A stretch of DNA of 40,993 bases from Bradyrhizobiaceae bacterium. GTDB lineage: Bacteria; Pseudomonadota; Alphaproteobacteria; Rhizobiales; Xanthobacteraceae. Position 1 is the first letter of the stretch, and each line of letters begins with the position of its first letter. The position numbers were made by a program, and so were the translations under genes. Under the pieces are notes generated by a model, which made no database searches, had not been told where the DNA came from, and saw nothing but the letters and a program-made list of their open reading frames with translations. The stretch lies in the NCBI GenBank assembly GCA_947481635.1, contig CANKHJ010000014.1, positions 1 through 40,993 of the forward strand. Direction: 5' to 3'. Below, piece after piece: positions 8,285 through 17,612 of the stretch.

Positions 8285-11074
8285 CTAACCCGCCGCCTTC
8301 TGCTTCTCGGTCTCGGCCGCGAACAACGCGATCAGCGCGCGCTTGATCGCTGTCTGGCGGGTCGGGGAGGTGATCTGGGCGCCGAACAGGTCGGTGACGT
8401 AGAACACGTCGAGCGCGCGCTCGCCGAATGTCGCGACATGGGCCGAAGCGATGTTGAGGTTGAGCTTCGACAGCGTCGCGGTGAGCTCATAGAGCAGGCC
8501 GGGGCGGTCCAGGCCGATGACCTCGACCATGGTGTAGCGGTTGGACCATTGGTTGTTGATGGTCACGTCGGGCTCGACCGCGAACGCCTTGAGGCGGCCC
8601 TTCGGTGCGGCGCGCTTGGCGACCACGTCGGGCAGCTTGATGTCGCCACGCAAGGCCTTCTCGATCGAATCGGCGATGCGGGCCGCGCGCCGCTCCTCGT
8701 CGTCGTCGCGATCGAATTCGCGCGAGATCGAGATTGTATCCAGCGCGTTGCCGTCGGTGGTGGTGTAGATCTGCGCATCGACGATGTTGGCGCCGGTGCT
8801 CGCGCAGGCGCCGGCAATGATCGACAGGAGCCGCGGATGATCCGGCGCGATCACGGTCAGCTCGGTCACGCCGCGCAGCGGATCGAATGAGATGCGGGTG
8901 GCGAGCTTCTGTCCTTTCTGCTCGGCGTTGCGGACGAAATCCGCGTGCATGACTTTGTGCGGCAGATCGACCTTGAGCCAATAGGCCGGGTAATGGCGCG
9001 CGATATAGGCCTCGAGCGCGGCCGGTTCCCAGCCTTTGATCTCGGCGCGCAGCTCGGCCTGCGCCATCGCGACGCGTTGCGCGCGATTGACCTCGGAGAA
9101 TCCGCCGGTGAGCACCGGCTCGGTCTCGTAATAGAGCGTGCGCAGCAGCTGCGCCTTCCAGCCATTCCAGACGCCGGGCCCGACGGCGCGGATATCGGCG
9201 GTGGTGAGGATGGTCAGCATCTTGAGGCGATCGAGCGATTGAACCACCGAGGAGAAATTCGTGATCGTCATGCGGTCGGACAGGTCGCGCGACTGCGCCA
9301 CGCTCGACATCACCAGGTGATTTTCGATCAGCCATGCCACCGTTTCGGTCGCCGCGGGCGGCAGGCCGAGTTGCGGACAGAAGCGCCGCGCGATGCGGGC
9401 GCCGGCGATCGAATGATCCTCGATCCGGCCCTTGGCGATATCGTGCAGGAACAGCGTGACGTAGAGCAGCGTCTTGTGGCGTGGCTGCAGCGTGCGCATC
9501 AATTCGTTGGAGAGCGCGAATTCTTCGCTGGTGCCGCGGTCGATTTCCGACAACACGCCGATGCAGCGCAGCAGATGCTCATCCACCGTGTAGTGATGAT
9601 ACATGTTGAACTGCATCATCGCCACGACGCGGCCGAACGCCGGCACGAAAGCGCCGAGCACGCCGGCCTCGTTCATGCGGCGCAGCACGGTCTCGGCGTC
9701 GTTCGGCGATGTCAGGATGTCGAGGAAGAGCTGATTGGCTTCCGTGCTCTCGCGCAGCTTGCGGTCGATCAGCTTGAGCGAGCGCGTCGCCGCGCGCATC
9801 GCGTCGGGATGGAACGCGAGATTGTATTTCTGCGCCAGATGGAAGATGCGGATCAGGTTGACCGGATCGCGCTGGAACGCTTCCGCGTCGGCGAGGGTAA
9901 TGCGATTATTGTCGACCGTGAAATCGTCGCTCTCCGGCAGCGTGCGCTTGGCGCGCGGACGGAATTTCGCGATCACGCGGCTCAGCACCGGGACTGCCTT
10001 GGCCTGCGCGTCTTCGAGTTCGGCGCAGAGGATCGCGGTAAGGTCGCCGACGTCCTTCGCCACCAGGAAATAATGCTTCATGAAGCGCTCGACGTCGCGC
10101 TGACCCGGATGCTCGGTGTAGCCGAGCCGCACCGCGATCTCGCGCTGGATGTCGAACGACAATCGCTCCTCGGCGCGGCCGGTGACGAAATGCAGGTGGC
10201 ATCGCACCGACCAGAGCAGCTTCTCGCAGCGGCGGAAAAGCGCGTATTCGGTTTTATCGAACACGCCCTTCTCGATCAGTTCATGCGGTTCGCGCACGCG
10301 GTAGACATATTTCGCGATCCAGAACAGCGTGTGCAGATCGCGCAGCCCGCCTTTGCCGTCCTTCACATTCGGCTCGACCAGATAGCGCGACTGGCCGGAA
10401 CGGCGGTGGCGCTCCTCGCGCTCGGCGAGCTTGGCAGTTACGAATTCCGCCGCGGTGCCCTGCGCCACGTCCTTGTCGAAGCGCGTCACCAATTCGTCGA
10501 ACAGCTTGCGGTCGCCGAGCAGGAAGCGCGACTCCAGCACCGCGGTGCGGATGGTCATGTCGGCTTTGGCCTGGCGGATACATTCGTTGATCGAACGCGT
10601 CGCGTGGCCGACCTTCAGCCCCATGTCCCAGAGGCAATACAGAATCGCCTCCGCGACCGACTCGCCCCACGCGGTCTGTTTGTAGGGAAGGACGAACAGC
10701 AGATCGATGTCGGAGCCTGGCGCCAGCAGCCCGCGCCCATAGCCGCCGGTCGCGACCACCGCCATGCGCTCGGACTCGGAGGGGCTCTGCGACGGATAGA
10801 GATGCTTGGCCGCAAACTCGAACAGGATGCGGATGATTTCATCCTGCATATGGCTGAGCCGCTCGGCGCAGCGGCGGCCGTTGCGATCCTTGAGCAGCAA
10901 TTGTTCGGCCCTGGCGCGGCCCTCCGCCAGCACGCCCTTGAGATGCTGCGCGACCGCGGTACGCCGCTCGCGTTCGAGGCCCCCATTGCTGGCCAATGCC
11001 TCGAGCTCCGCCGTGACCGCGACGGAATCGATCAGGCTGGAAGAATCGATAATGGGGGCGTCAGGCGATAACAT
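8285..11074 (-). CDS. glnD: Bifunctional uridylyltransferase/uridylyl-removing enzyme
   Basis: GlnD senses glutamine and adds or removes UMP on PII proteins, controlling nitrogen assimilation. The 929-residue length is normal. The nucleotidyltransferase motif is GGYGRG...PGSDIDLL (about 110-126). An HD hydrolase domain follows, with YTVDEHLL near 490 and FLHDIAKG near 540. Two C-terminal ACT domains begin at VTELTVIAPDHPRLL and MVEVIGLDRPGLLYEL. All expected parts are present. It is divergent from the riboswitch-controlled importer operon and lies upstream of the PBP gene on the same strand, 98 bases away. Confidence 0.96.
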   Translation of the reverse strand: MLSPDAPIIDSSSLIDSVAVTAELEALASNGGLERERRTAVAQHLKGVLAEGRARAEQLLLKDRNGRRCAERLSHMQDEIIRILFEFAAKHLYPSQSPSESERMAVVATGGYGRGLLAPGSDIDLLFVLPYKQTAWGESVAEAILYCLWDMGLKVGHATRSINECIRQAKADMTIRTAVLESRFLLGDRKLFDELVTRFDKDVAQGTAAEFVTAKLAEREERHRRSGQSRYLVEPNVKDGKGGLRDLHTLFWIAKYVYRVREPHELIEKGVFDKTEYALFRRCEKLLWSVRCHLHFVTGRAEERLSFDIQREIAVRLGYTEHPGQRDVERFMKHYFLVAKDVGDLTAILCAELEDAQAKAVPVLSRVIAKFRPRAKRTLPESDDFTVDNNRITLADAEAFQRDPVNLIRIFHLAQKYNLAFHPDAMRAATRSLKLIDRKLRESTEANQLFLDILTSPNDAETVLRRMNEAGVLGAFVPAFGRVVAMMQFNMYHHYTVDEHLLRCIGVLSEIDRGTSEEFALSNELMRTLQPRHKTLLYVTLFLHDIAKGRIEDHSIAGARIARRFCPQLGLPPAATETVAWLIENHLVMSSVAQSRDLSDRMTITNFSSVVQSLDRLKMLTILTTADIRAVGPGVWNGWKAQLLRTLYYETEPVLTGGFSEVNRAQRVAMAQAELRAEIKGWEPAALEAYIARHYPAYWLKVDLPHKVMHADFVRNAEQKGQKLATRISFDPLRGVTELTVIAPDHPRLLSIIAGACASTGANIVDAQIYTTTDGNALDTISISREFDRDDDEERRAARIADSIEKALRGDIKLPDVVAKRAAPKGRLKAFAVEPDVTINNQWSNRYTMVEVIGLDRPGLLYELTATLSKLNLNIASAHVATFGERALDVFYVTDLFGAQITSPTRQTAIKRALIALFAAETEKQKAAG

Positions 11075-11172
11075 GCCGCATCCGGATAGACGACGCGCGG
11101 CGGCCTGTCATCTTCGCGGCCGATGCGGAACGGAAAATTCGAAGCGGCTTCGGATTAAAAAGAGAAAATAAT

Positions 11173-11191
11173 TCTATATTTATAATATAGA
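11173..11191. promoter_or_regulatory. AT-rich perfect palindrome in the glnD/importer intergenic region
   Basis: TCTATATT-TAT-AATATAGA is a perfect 8-bp inverted repeat with a 3-base spacer in otherwise GC-rich DNA. It lies 17 bases upstream of the -35 box of the importer promoter and about 100 bases upstream of glnD. It could be an operator or an UP-like element; no binding protein is suggested by the window. Confidence 0.45.
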
Positions 11192-11208
11192 AAGCAATTG
11201 TGATCTAA

Positions 11209-11237
11209 TTGACCTGAAAATATGGCCTCGGTATAGA
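11209..11237 (+). promoter_or_regulatory. Sigma70-like promoter of the importer operon
   Basis: TTGACC at 11209-11214 and TATAGA at 11232-11237 are separated by exactly 17 bases. The overlapping TAGAAT at 11234 is an alternative -10 box. Transcription would begin near 11244, directly ahead of the SAM-II-like RNA, leaving a leader of about 150 bases before the ATG at 11394. Confidence 0.65.
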
Positions 11238-11244
11238 ATAAAAG

Positions 11245-11298
11245 TAGCGCCGATTTGAGCGAGCAGCTTGCGGGTGCTTAACAAATGCAGCTAAAGCG
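11245..11298 (+). promoter_or_regulatory. SAM-II riboswitch aptamer (S-adenosylmethionine sensor)
   Basis: The RNA matches the SAM-II class element by element. P1 is AGCGC (11246-11250) with GUGCU (11274-11278). P1 is followed by GAUUU (11252-11256) and the loop segment UUGCGG (11268-11273). After P1, a 17-base tail (11279-11295) reads UAACAAAUGC then AGCUAAA, the same length as in the known metX SAM-II RNA. The pseudoknot pairing UUGCG with UGCAG (11268-11272 with 11286-11290) is possible. SAM binding in this class normally lowers expression, so SAM excess should repress the importer. Confidence 0.85.
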
Positions 11299-11301
11299 TG
11301 G

Positions 11302-11337
11302 GGCCCGCCCCGTCGCCAAGCTGAAGGCGGGCCGAAT
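11302..11337 (+). terminator. Leader hairpin, possible riboswitch expression platform
   Basis: GGCCCGCC (11302-11309) pairs with GGCGGGCC (11326-11333), followed by GAATTTT. It starts right after the SAM-II tail, so it could act as an intrinsic terminator, although the T run is short. The rest of the 11075-11393 gap, apart from the listed palindrome, promoter and riboswitch, shows no gene. Confidence 0.45.
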
Positions 11338-11393
11338 TTTCCCGCCTCCATTCTCACCGCCGGCGCCTTCGCTTGCGCCGCATTGGAGGTCCT

Positions 11394-12356
11394 ATGACTT
11401 TGGTATCTCGGCGTAGTCTGGTCGCTGCAGCGCTGATCGTCGGCTTCTTGCCGTCGGTCGCAGTCGCGGCGCCGAAGGAAATCCGCATCGACTGGGCGAC
11501 CTATAACCCGGTCTCGATCCTGCTCAAGAACAAGGGGCTGCTTGAGGCCGAGTTCAAGAAGGACGGCATCACGATCACCTGGGTGCAGACCCAGAGCTCC
11601 AGCAATGCGCTGCAGCTGCTCAATGCGTCCTCGATCGATTTCGGTTCGACGGCCGGCTCCGCCGCGCTGGTCGCCAAGATCAACGGCAATCCGATCAAGT
11701 CGATCTACACCTATTCGCGTCCGGAATGGACCGCGCTGGTCGTCACCAAGGACAGCAAGATCACCAAGGTCGAGGAGCTGAAGGGCAAGCGCATCGCCAT
11801 GGTGCGCGGCACCGATCCGCACATCTTCACAGTGCGCGCGCTGCTCGGCGCCGGTATCGGCGGCAACGACTACACCCCGGTGCTGGTGCAGAACCACGTC
11901 GACGGCGGCAATCTGCTGCTGCGCGGCGACGTCGACGCCTGGGCCGGCCTCGATCCGGCGATGGCGCAATTCGAGATCCGCGACGGCGCCAAGCTGTTCT
12001 ATCGCAAGCCCGAGGCCAATACCTGGGGCATCCTCAACGGCCGCGAGGATTTCGTGAAGGAGAATCCCGAGATCGTGAAGCGCGTGCTCGCGGTCTATGA
12101 AGAGGCGCGCAAATATTCGCTCGCCAATTACGAGGAACTCAAGCGCGACTTCATCGCCGTCACCAAGCTCGACGGCCCGGTGGTCGACAAGCAGCTCAAA
12201 GAGCGTACCGAACTGACCCACAACAAGGTCGGCCCGGCGCAACGCGACTCGATTCTCGAAGCCGGTCTCGCCCTACAGAAGGCCGAGGTGATCAAGGCCG
12301 GCGTCGACGTGAAGAAAGTGCTCGACGATCTGGTCGACGACAAATACGTGAACTGA
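11394..12356 (+). CDS. ABC transporter substrate-binding protein (sulfonate/taurine/nitrate type)
   Basis: This periplasmic receptor of 320 residues has a signal peptide (MTLVSRRSLVAAALIVGFL, cut near SVAVA). The mature part has the NMT1/SsuA-like pattern: LLKNKGLLEAEFKKDG, QLLNASSIDFGSTAGSAAL and DPHIFTVRALLGAG. The ATG follows a GGAGGT site 3 bases upstream. It is the first gene of a receptor-permease-ATPase set behind a SAM-II riboswitch. That context suggests a sulfur compound or methionine precursor as substrate; this is inference, not visible in the protein. Confidence 0.9.
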   Translation: MTLVSRRSLVAAALIVGFLPSVAVAAPKEIRIDWATYNPVSILLKNKGLLEAEFKKDGITITWVQTQSSSNALQLLNASSIDFGSTAGSAALVAKINGNPIKSIYTYSRPEWTALVVTKDSKITKVEELKGKRIAMVRGTDPHIFTVRALLGAGIGGNDYTPVLVQNHVDGGNLLLRGDVDAWAGLDPAMAQFEIRDGAKLFYRKPEANTWGILNGREDFVKENPEIVKRVLAVYEEARKYSLANYEELKRDFIAVTKLDGPVVDKQLKERTELTHNKVGPAQRDSILEAGLALQKAEVIKAGVDVKKVLDDLVDDKYVN

Positions 12357-12362
12357 GACACT

Positions 12363-12464
12363 GTCATTACGGGGCTCGCGAAAGCGCGAACCCGGAATCC
12401 AGACGAGACACCAGTCTTTGTTTCTGGATTCCGGCTTCGCTCCTTCGGAGCGCCCCGGAATGAC
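12363..12464. repeat. Palindromic repeat within the importer operon
   Basis: The element begins GTCATTACGGGG and ends CCCCGGAATGAC. Inner arms GGAATCCAGA and TCTGGATTCC pair around a short AT-rich loop. It lies between receptor and permease genes, so it may lower or protect part of the polycistronic mRNA and could explain higher receptor than membrane-subunit expression. Confidence 0.8.
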
Positions 12465-12496
12465 GCCTGTGGTCTGTTGCATTTCATGAGCGGGTT

Positions 12497-13336
12497 ATGT
12501 CTCTTGCGTCCATGACCACGGTCGTCGAGCCCGCCACTGAAGTCGCCGTCACGGCGCAGCCCGCGCATTGGAGCCGCTATCTGCGGCCGGTGCTCGGCTT
12601 CATCCTGCCGGTGACGCTTGCGGTCGGCTGGGAATTGGCGGTGCGCTACGGCTACTCCAACGGCCGCCTGGTGCCGCCGCCCTCCGTCATCTTCAGGACC
12701 TTCGTCGAACTCGCCGAGACCGGAGAGCTGCAGCAGCATGCCTTCATCACGCTGTGGCGTGTGTTCGCCGGCTTCGCGCTCGGCGTGTCGGCCGGCACCA
12801 TCCTCGGCGCGCTCACCGGCTATTCGGGCCTGACGCATCGGCTGGTCGATCCGACGCTGCAGGCGCTACGCTCGATCCCGTCGATCGCCTGGGTGCCGCT
12901 GTTTCTCCTCTGGTTCGGAATCTTCGAGACCTCGAAGGTCACGCTGATCGCGGTCGGCGTGTTCTTTCCGGTCTATCTCGGCGTGATGGGCGCGGTGCTG
13001 TCGGTCGATCGCAAGATCGTCGAGGTTGGGCGCGCGTTCCGGCTCTCCGGCTTCGCGATGGTGCGCCGCATCCTGCTGCCGGCGGTGCTGCCGACCTACG
13101 TGATCTCGCTGCGTGCCGGCCTCGGGCTCGGCTGGATGTTCGTCGTCGCGGCCGAATTCCTCGGCGCCTCGCAGGGCCTCGGCTATCTGCTGGTCGACGG
13201 CCAGCAGCTCGGCAAGCCGGCGCAGATCGTCGCCGCCATCGTCGCTTTCGCGATCCTCGGCAAGATCACCGATACGCTGCTGGCGGTCGTCACGACGCCC
13301 TTCCTGCGCTGGGAGGACCGCTTCGCGCGGGGTTGA
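12497..13336 (+). CDS. ABC transporter permease (SsuC/TauC-like)
   Basis: The 279-residue inner-membrane protein has about six helices and a BPD_transp_1 core. The ATPase-contact (EAA) loop is visible around EVGRAFRLSGFAMVRRILLP. The segment ALRSIPSIAWVPLFLLWFGI is typical of permeases for sulfonates, taurine, nitrate and related anions. ATG 12497 gives a hydrophilic start (MSLASMTTVVEPATEVAV). It ends 3 bases before the ATPase gene, so the two are translationally coupled. Confidence 0.92.
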   Translation: MSLASMTTVVEPATEVAVTAQPAHWSRYLRPVLGFILPVTLAVGWELAVRYGYSNGRLVPPPSVIFRTFVELAETGELQQHAFITLWRVFAGFALGVSAGTILGALTGYSGLTHRLVDPTLQALRSIPSIAWVPLFLLWFGIFETSKVTLIAVGVFFPVYLGVMGAVLSVDRKIVEVGRAFRLSGFAMVRRILLPAVLPTYVISLRAGLGLGWMFVVAAEFLGASQGLGYLLVDGQQLGKPAQIVAAIVAFAILGKITDTLLAVVTTPFLRWEDRFARG

Positions 13337-13339
13337 GAT

Positions 13340-14131
13340 ATGCTCACCATCGATCGCGTTGGAAAGACCTATCCGAACGGCGTCCGTGCGCTCGACGGGA
13401 TCTCGCTCGACGTTGGGCCGGGAGAGATCGTGGTCGTGGTCGGCGGTTCGGGCTGCGGCAAATCGACCCTGCTGCGCGCGGTCGCCGGCCTCGATATCGC
13501 AAGCCAGGGCCGCGTCGGCCTCGACGGCGACACCATCACCGCGCCGCATGAAAAGATCGGCATCATCTTCCAGGAGCCGCGGCTGCTGCCGTGGCTCACC
13601 GTGGCCGACAATGTCGGTTTTGGGCTCGAGCATCTCCCCAAGACGCAGCGCCGCGAACGGGTCGCCGCGGCGCTGGATCGTGTCGGCCTTGCCGACAAGG
13701 CCGGCGCCTGGCCGCGTGAACTCTCCGGCGGGCAGGCGCAGCGCGTCGCGATCGCGCGCGCGCTGGTGCCGCAGCCGCAGGTGCTGCTGCTCGACGAACC
13801 ATTCTCCGCGCTCGACGCCTTCACCCGCGCCGACCTGCAGGACCATCTGCTCGATCTCTGGGCCGACACCAAGCCGACGCTGATCATGGTCACCCATGAC
13901 GTCGAGGAGGCGATCGTGCTCGCCGACCGTATCCTGGTGATGCGTCCGCGCCCCGGCCGGATCTACGAGGAGATCATCGACGACCTGCCGCGCCCACGCG
14001 ACCGGCAGTCGGCGGCGTTCGATTTCGTCAAGCGGCGCGTGCTCGCCGCGCTGGATCGCTCGCTCGATCGCGCCGTGAGCGTCGACGAACGCACCGAAAA
14101 GGCCGAAGCCGGCGCGCATAGCTGGTGGTAG
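13340..14131 (+). CDS. ABC transporter ATP-binding protein (SsuB/TauB-like)
   Basis: This 263-residue cytoplasmic ATPase powers the importer. Walker A is GGSGCGKST (35-43), the Q-loop is FQEPRLLPW (Gln78), the signature is LSGGQ (128-132), Walker B is VLLLDEP (148-154) and the switch His is 186 in VTHDVEEA. All are intact. The QEPRLLPW form is typical of the SsuB/TauB/NrtC group. It is the third gene of the operon behind the SAM-II leader. Confidence 0.94.
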   Translation: MLTIDRVGKTYPNGVRALDGISLDVGPGEIVVVVGGSGCGKSTLLRAVAGLDIASQGRVGLDGDTITAPHEKIGIIFQEPRLLPWLTVADNVGFGLEHLPKTQRRERVAAALDRVGLADKAGAWPRELSGGQAQRVAIARALVPQPQVLLLDEPFSALDAFTRADLQDHLLDLWADTKPTLIMVTHDVEEAIVLADRILVMRPRPGRIYEEIIDDLPRPRDRQSAAFDFVKRRVLAALDRSLDRAVSVDERTEKAEAGAHSWW

Positions 14132-14160
14132 TGACCCGCACTGAATTCGCCCCATATTCC

Positions 14161-14245
14161 GTCATGCCCGGGCTTGTCCCGGGCATCCACGTCTTTATGT
14201 TCCGTCAGCGAAGACGTGGATGGTCGGGCCAAGCTTGGCCATGAC
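14161..14245. repeat. Palindromic repeat upstream of osmC-like gene
   Basis: It begins GTCATGCCCGGG and ends TTGGCCATGAC, with inner arms ATCCACGTCTT and AAGACGTGGAT that pair well. It belongs to the same family as the other GTCAT...ATGAC elements here. It separates the ABC ATPase gene from the OsmC-like gene and could weaken read-through. Confidence 0.75.
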
Positions 14246-14272
14246 GACTGGGTTGTTGAAAAGGATTTCATA

Positions 14273-14782
14273 ATGGACGCCGCAGAACTGCGCGCCATGC
14301 AGGCGCCGATCAAGGATCGCTACAAGACCGACGCCCAGGCGGCGATGATCACGCTGAAGGCGAGGGGCACGCTCGACGACACCAATATCGCGTGCAAAGT
14401 CGAGACTGGACGCGCGCTCGCCGTCGCCGGGCTGCATCCGGCCACCGGCGGCTCGGGCATGGAGCTCTGTTCCGGCGACATGCTGTTGGAGGCGTTGGTC
14501 GCATGCGCCGGCGTGACACTGAAGGCGGTCGCCACCGCCCTCGATATTCCGTTGAAATCCGGCGCGGTGTCGGCCGAGGGCGATCTCGATTTCCGCGGCA
14601 CGCTCGGCGTCGCCAAGGATGCGCCAGTCGGCTTCGCGCAGATTCGCTTGCGCTTCGACGTCGAAACCGACGCACCGCAGGAGAAGCTCGACCAGTTGCT
14701 CAAGCTGACCGAGCGCTATTGCGTGGTGTATCAAACCATCAAGAGCGGCCCGCCGGTCGACGTCCAGATGAAGCGGGCGTAA
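14273..14782 (+). CDS. OsmC/Ohr family protein
   Basis: The 169-residue product has the two cysteines of OsmC/Ohr proteins, Cys78 in LVACAGVTLKAVA and Cys150 in ERYCVVYQT. Members reduce organic hydroperoxides with these thiols, but many have unknown substrates. ATG 14273 is chosen because upstream codons run through the palindromic repeat. It may be read with the importer operon, 141 bases away, or have its own promoter. It is convergent with mutS. Confidence 0.88.
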   Translation: MDAAELRAMQAPIKDRYKTDAQAAMITLKARGTLDDTNIACKVETGRALAVAGLHPATGGSGMELCSGDMLLEALVACAGVTLKAVATALDIPLKSGAVSAEGDLDFRGTLGVAKDAPVGFAQIRLRFDVETDAPQEKLDQLLKLTERYCVVYQTIKSGPPVDVQMKRA

Positions 14783-14784
14783 CT

Positions 14785-14848
14785 GTCATTCCGGGTTTGC
14801 CCAACGGGGCGGCGCGAAGCGCCGACCCGTTGGGCACCCCGGAATGAC
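14785..14848. repeat. Palindromic repeat between convergent osmC-like and mutS genes
   Basis: The compact palindrome runs GTCATTCCGGG to CCCGGAATGAC, with inner arms GCCCAACGGG and CCCGTTGGGC around GGCGCGAAGCGCC. Its last base is part of the mutS stop codon. Its location suggests use as a bidirectional terminator, although no T tract follows. Confidence 0.75.
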
Positions 14849-17541
14849 TATGGAGAGACTTTTCCCTTCAGCCGATATAGCGCCTCGAGCGCCTCGCGCG
14901 GCGACAGCTCGTTCGGATCGATCGCGGTAAGTGCATCAATCACGGCTGTCAGTGGGGATTTCCCTTCCACCACCGGCTTCGGCGCGACCGCGAAGAGCGG
15001 CAGATCCTCGAAGCCGCGCGGCTTGACGCGCTCGTCCGCTTCCAGCGCCGCGAGCACCACCTTGGCGCGCTCGATCACGCCGGCCGGCAGGCCGGCAAGC
15101 TTTGCCACCTGGATGCCGTAGCTGCGGTCGGCGGCGCCGGGCATCACCTCATGCAGGAACACGACCTCGCCCTGCCACTCCTTCACCCGCATCGTTGCGT
15201 TGAACAGTCGCGGCAGTTTGGCCGAGAGCGCGGTCAATTCGTGGAAATGGGTCGCGAACAGCGTGCGGCATCGGTTCTGCTCGTGCAGATGCTCGATCGT
15301 CGCCCAGGCGATCGACAGGCCGTCGAAGGTCGCGGTGCCGCGCCCGATCTCGTCGAGGATTACCAGCGAGCGTTCGCCCGCCTGGTTGAGGATCGCGGCG
15401 GTCTCGACCATCTCGACCATGAAGGTCGAGCGGCCGCGCGCGAGATCATCGGCCGCACCGACGCGCGAGAATAGCCGGTCGACCACACCGATCTTGGCGC
15501 GTTTCGCCGGCACGAAGCTGCCCATCTGGGCGAGGATCGCGATCAGCGCATTCTGGCGCAGGAAGGTCGACTTGCCGGCCATGTTCGGGCCGGTGAGCAG
15601 CCAGATACGCCCGGCCTGCGGCGCCTTCGGCGGCGAGAGGTCGCAGTCATTGGCAACGAACGGCCCGCCATCGGCCAGCAACGCCTGCTCGACCACGGGA
15701 TGGCGGCCGCCTTCGATGATGAAATCGCAAGAGCCGTCGATCTCGGGCCGCACATGGTCGCGCTCGACCGCCAAAACCGCGAGTGCGGTCGCGACGTCGA
15801 GCAACGCGAGCGCCTCGGCCGCCGCCCTGATCTCGACGTTGGCCGCGGTCACACGCGCATTCAGCCGCTCGAAAATCTCCAACTCGATGCCGAGCGCGCG
15901 GTCGGCCGCATTGGCGATCTTGGATTCCAGCGCGCCGAGTTCGCTGGTGGTGAAGCGCGTCTGGCCTGCGAGCGTCTGGCGATGGATGAACGTCGCGTTG
16001 AGCGGTGGCGTCATCAGCTTCTCGCCATGCTGCGCCGTCACCTCGACGAAATAGCCGAGCACGTTGTTGTGCTTGATCTTCAGCGCGCGCAGCGTGGTCT
16101 CGTCGGCGTAGCGCGCCTGCAGCGCGGCAATCACGCGGCGCGATTCGTCACGCAGCGCACGCATCTCGTCGAGGTTGGCATCATAGCCCGCGCGCACGAA
16201 GCCGCCGTCACGCTTGAGATAGGGCAACTCATCCGCAAGCGCAGCCTCAAGCTCGGCATGCAGCGCCGGCTCGACCCGTCCCAAGGCCTGCACCGCATCG
16301 GCAATCTCGGCGGGATTCTGCGCCGCAAGCCGTGCGGCAAGCGCCGCCGCCGCCGCGATGCCATCGCGGATCGCGGCCACGTCGCGCGGGCCGCCGCGGC
16401 CAACCACCAGCCGGGTCAGCGCGCGCGCAAGGTCGGGAGCGGCCTTGAGCTGCCCGCGCACGTCGGTGCGTGCCGCTGAATCGATTACGAAGGCCTCGAC
16501 CGCATCGAGCCGGCGCTCGATCGCCGGTGGATCGGTTAGCGGCGCGGCGAGCCGCTGCGCCAGCAGGCGCGAGCCGGCCGAGGTCACGGTGCGGTCGATG
16601 GTCGCGAGCAGCGAGCCGCGTCGCTCGCCCGCCAAGGTGCGCATCAATTCGAGATTGCCGCGTGTCGCCTGGTCGATCGCGAGCGTTGCGCCCTGGGCTT
16701 CGCGCAACGGCGGCGACAGAGGCGGGCGCTTGCCGAACTGGGTGCGCTCCACATAGGTCACGCACGCTGCCGCGGCAGTCAGCTCCAGCCGCGTCAGTGT
16801 GCCGAAGGAATCGCTGGTCGCGACCGCGAAATAATCGGTCAGCCGCCGCTCCGCGGTTGCGCCGTCGAACACGTCGCGAGTCAGCGGCACCACGGCGGGC
16901 AGCGTGCGCCACAGTGGCACCAGGTCGGCATCCGCGAACAGCGCGTCGGAGACGATGATCTCGCCCGGCTCGAGCCGCGCGATCTCGGCCCCAAGACCGA
17001 GCCGGTCGCATTCGGCGATGCGGAATTCCCCGGTCGACATGTCGATCCAGGCCAGCGCGAAGCGGCTGTCGGTCTCGCCGGCGCGGGCGCGCGCGACCGC
17101 AAGCAGGTAATTGTTGCGGGTGGCGTCGAGCAGCGTGTCTTCGGTCAGCGTGCCGGGCGTGATCAGGCGCGTGACGTTGCGCAGCACCACGCTCTTGTTG
17201 CCGCGCTTGCGCGCCTCCGCCGGATCCTCCATCTGCTCGCAGACCGAGACGCGATGGCCGAGTGCGATCAGCTTGTGCAAATATTCATCGGAGCGGTGGA
17301 TAGGTACCCCGCACATCGGGATGTCCTGCCCGAGATGCTTGCCGCGCTTGGTCAGCACGATGCCGAGCGCGCGCGACGCGATCTCGGCATCCTCGAAGAA
17401 TAGCTCGTAGAAATCGCCCATCCGGTAGAACAGCAGCGAGTCCGGATTGGCGGTCTTGATCTGTACATATTGCTCCATCATCGGCGTGACGCGGCCGGCG
17501 TCGGCCGGGGTCGCGTCGGATGATGGCTGGTGGGCGTCCAT
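14848..17541 (-). CDS. mutS: DNA mismatch repair protein MutS
   Basis: MutS binds mispaired bases and starts mismatch repair. The 897-residue length is usual for alphaproteobacteria. The mismatch-reading motif is [13 protein letters not shown] (Phe44, Glu46). The ATPase domain holds Walker [11 protein letters not shown] near 645-655, then FMVEMVETA and Walker [18 protein letters not shown] short C-terminal tail ([14 protein letters not shown]) fits the helix-turn-helix end. No defects are seen. Its start is 128 bases from the end of the amidohydrolase gene, behind a terminator. Confidence 0.97.
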   Translation of the reverse strand: MDAHQPSSDATPADAGRVTPMMEQYVQIKTANPDSLLFYRMGDFYELFFEDAEIASRALGIVLTKRGKHLGQDIPMCGVPIHRSDEYLHKLIALGHRVSVCEQMEDPAEARKRGNKSVVLRNVTRLITPGTLTEDTLLDATRNNYLLAVARARAGETDSRFALAWIDMSTGEFRIAECDRLGLGAEIARLEPGEIIVSDALFADADLVPLWRTLPAVVPLTRDVFDGATAERRLTDYFAVATSDSFGTLTRLELTAAAACVTYVERTQFGKRPPLSPPLREAQGATLAIDQATRGNLELMRTLAGERRGSLLATIDRTVTSAGSRLLAQRLAAPLTDPPAIERRLDAVEAFVIDSAARTDVRGQLKAAPDLARALTRLVVGRGGPRDVAAIRDGIAAAAALAARLAAQNPAEIADAVQALGRVEPALHAELEAALADELPYLKRDGGFVRAGYDANLDEMRALRDESRRVIAALQARYADETTLRALKIKHNNVLGYFVEVTAQHGEKLMTPPLNATFIHRQTLAGQTRFTTSELGALESKIANAADRALGIELEIFERLNARVTAANVEIRAAAEALALLDVATALAVLAVERDHVRPEIDGSCDFIIEGGRHPVVEQALLADGGPFVANDCDLSPPKAPQAGRIWLLTGPNMAGKSTFLRQNALIAILAQMGSFVPAKRAKIGVVDRLFSRVGAADDLARGRSTFMVEMVETAAILNQAGERSLVILDEIGRGTATFDGLSIAWATIEHLHEQNRCRTLFATHFHELTALSAKLPRLFNATMRVKEWQGEVVFLHEVMPGAADRSYGIQVAKLAGLPAGVIERAKVVLAALEADERVKPRGFEDLPLFAVAPKPVVEGKSPLTAVIDALTAIDPNELSPREALEALYRLKGKVSP

Positions 17542-17567
17542 GGGACGACGCTAGCAAAGTCCCGCGT

Positions 17568-17606
17568 GCGATGCCCGGCCTTGTGCCACGGGATCCACGC
17601 TTTTAA
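17568..17606. repeat. Degenerate half copy of the palindromic repeat
   Basis: GATGCCCGGCCTTGTGCCACGG followed by ATCCACGC parallels the left arm of the 14161 element, with several changes and no right arm. It lies directly upstream of mutS. Confidence 0.4.
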
Positions 17607-17612
17607 GGCCCG

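Noticed and set aside
8945-11071. Long plus-strand open frame inside glnD
   Set aside because: It is an antisense shadow of an intact glnD with no domain of its own.
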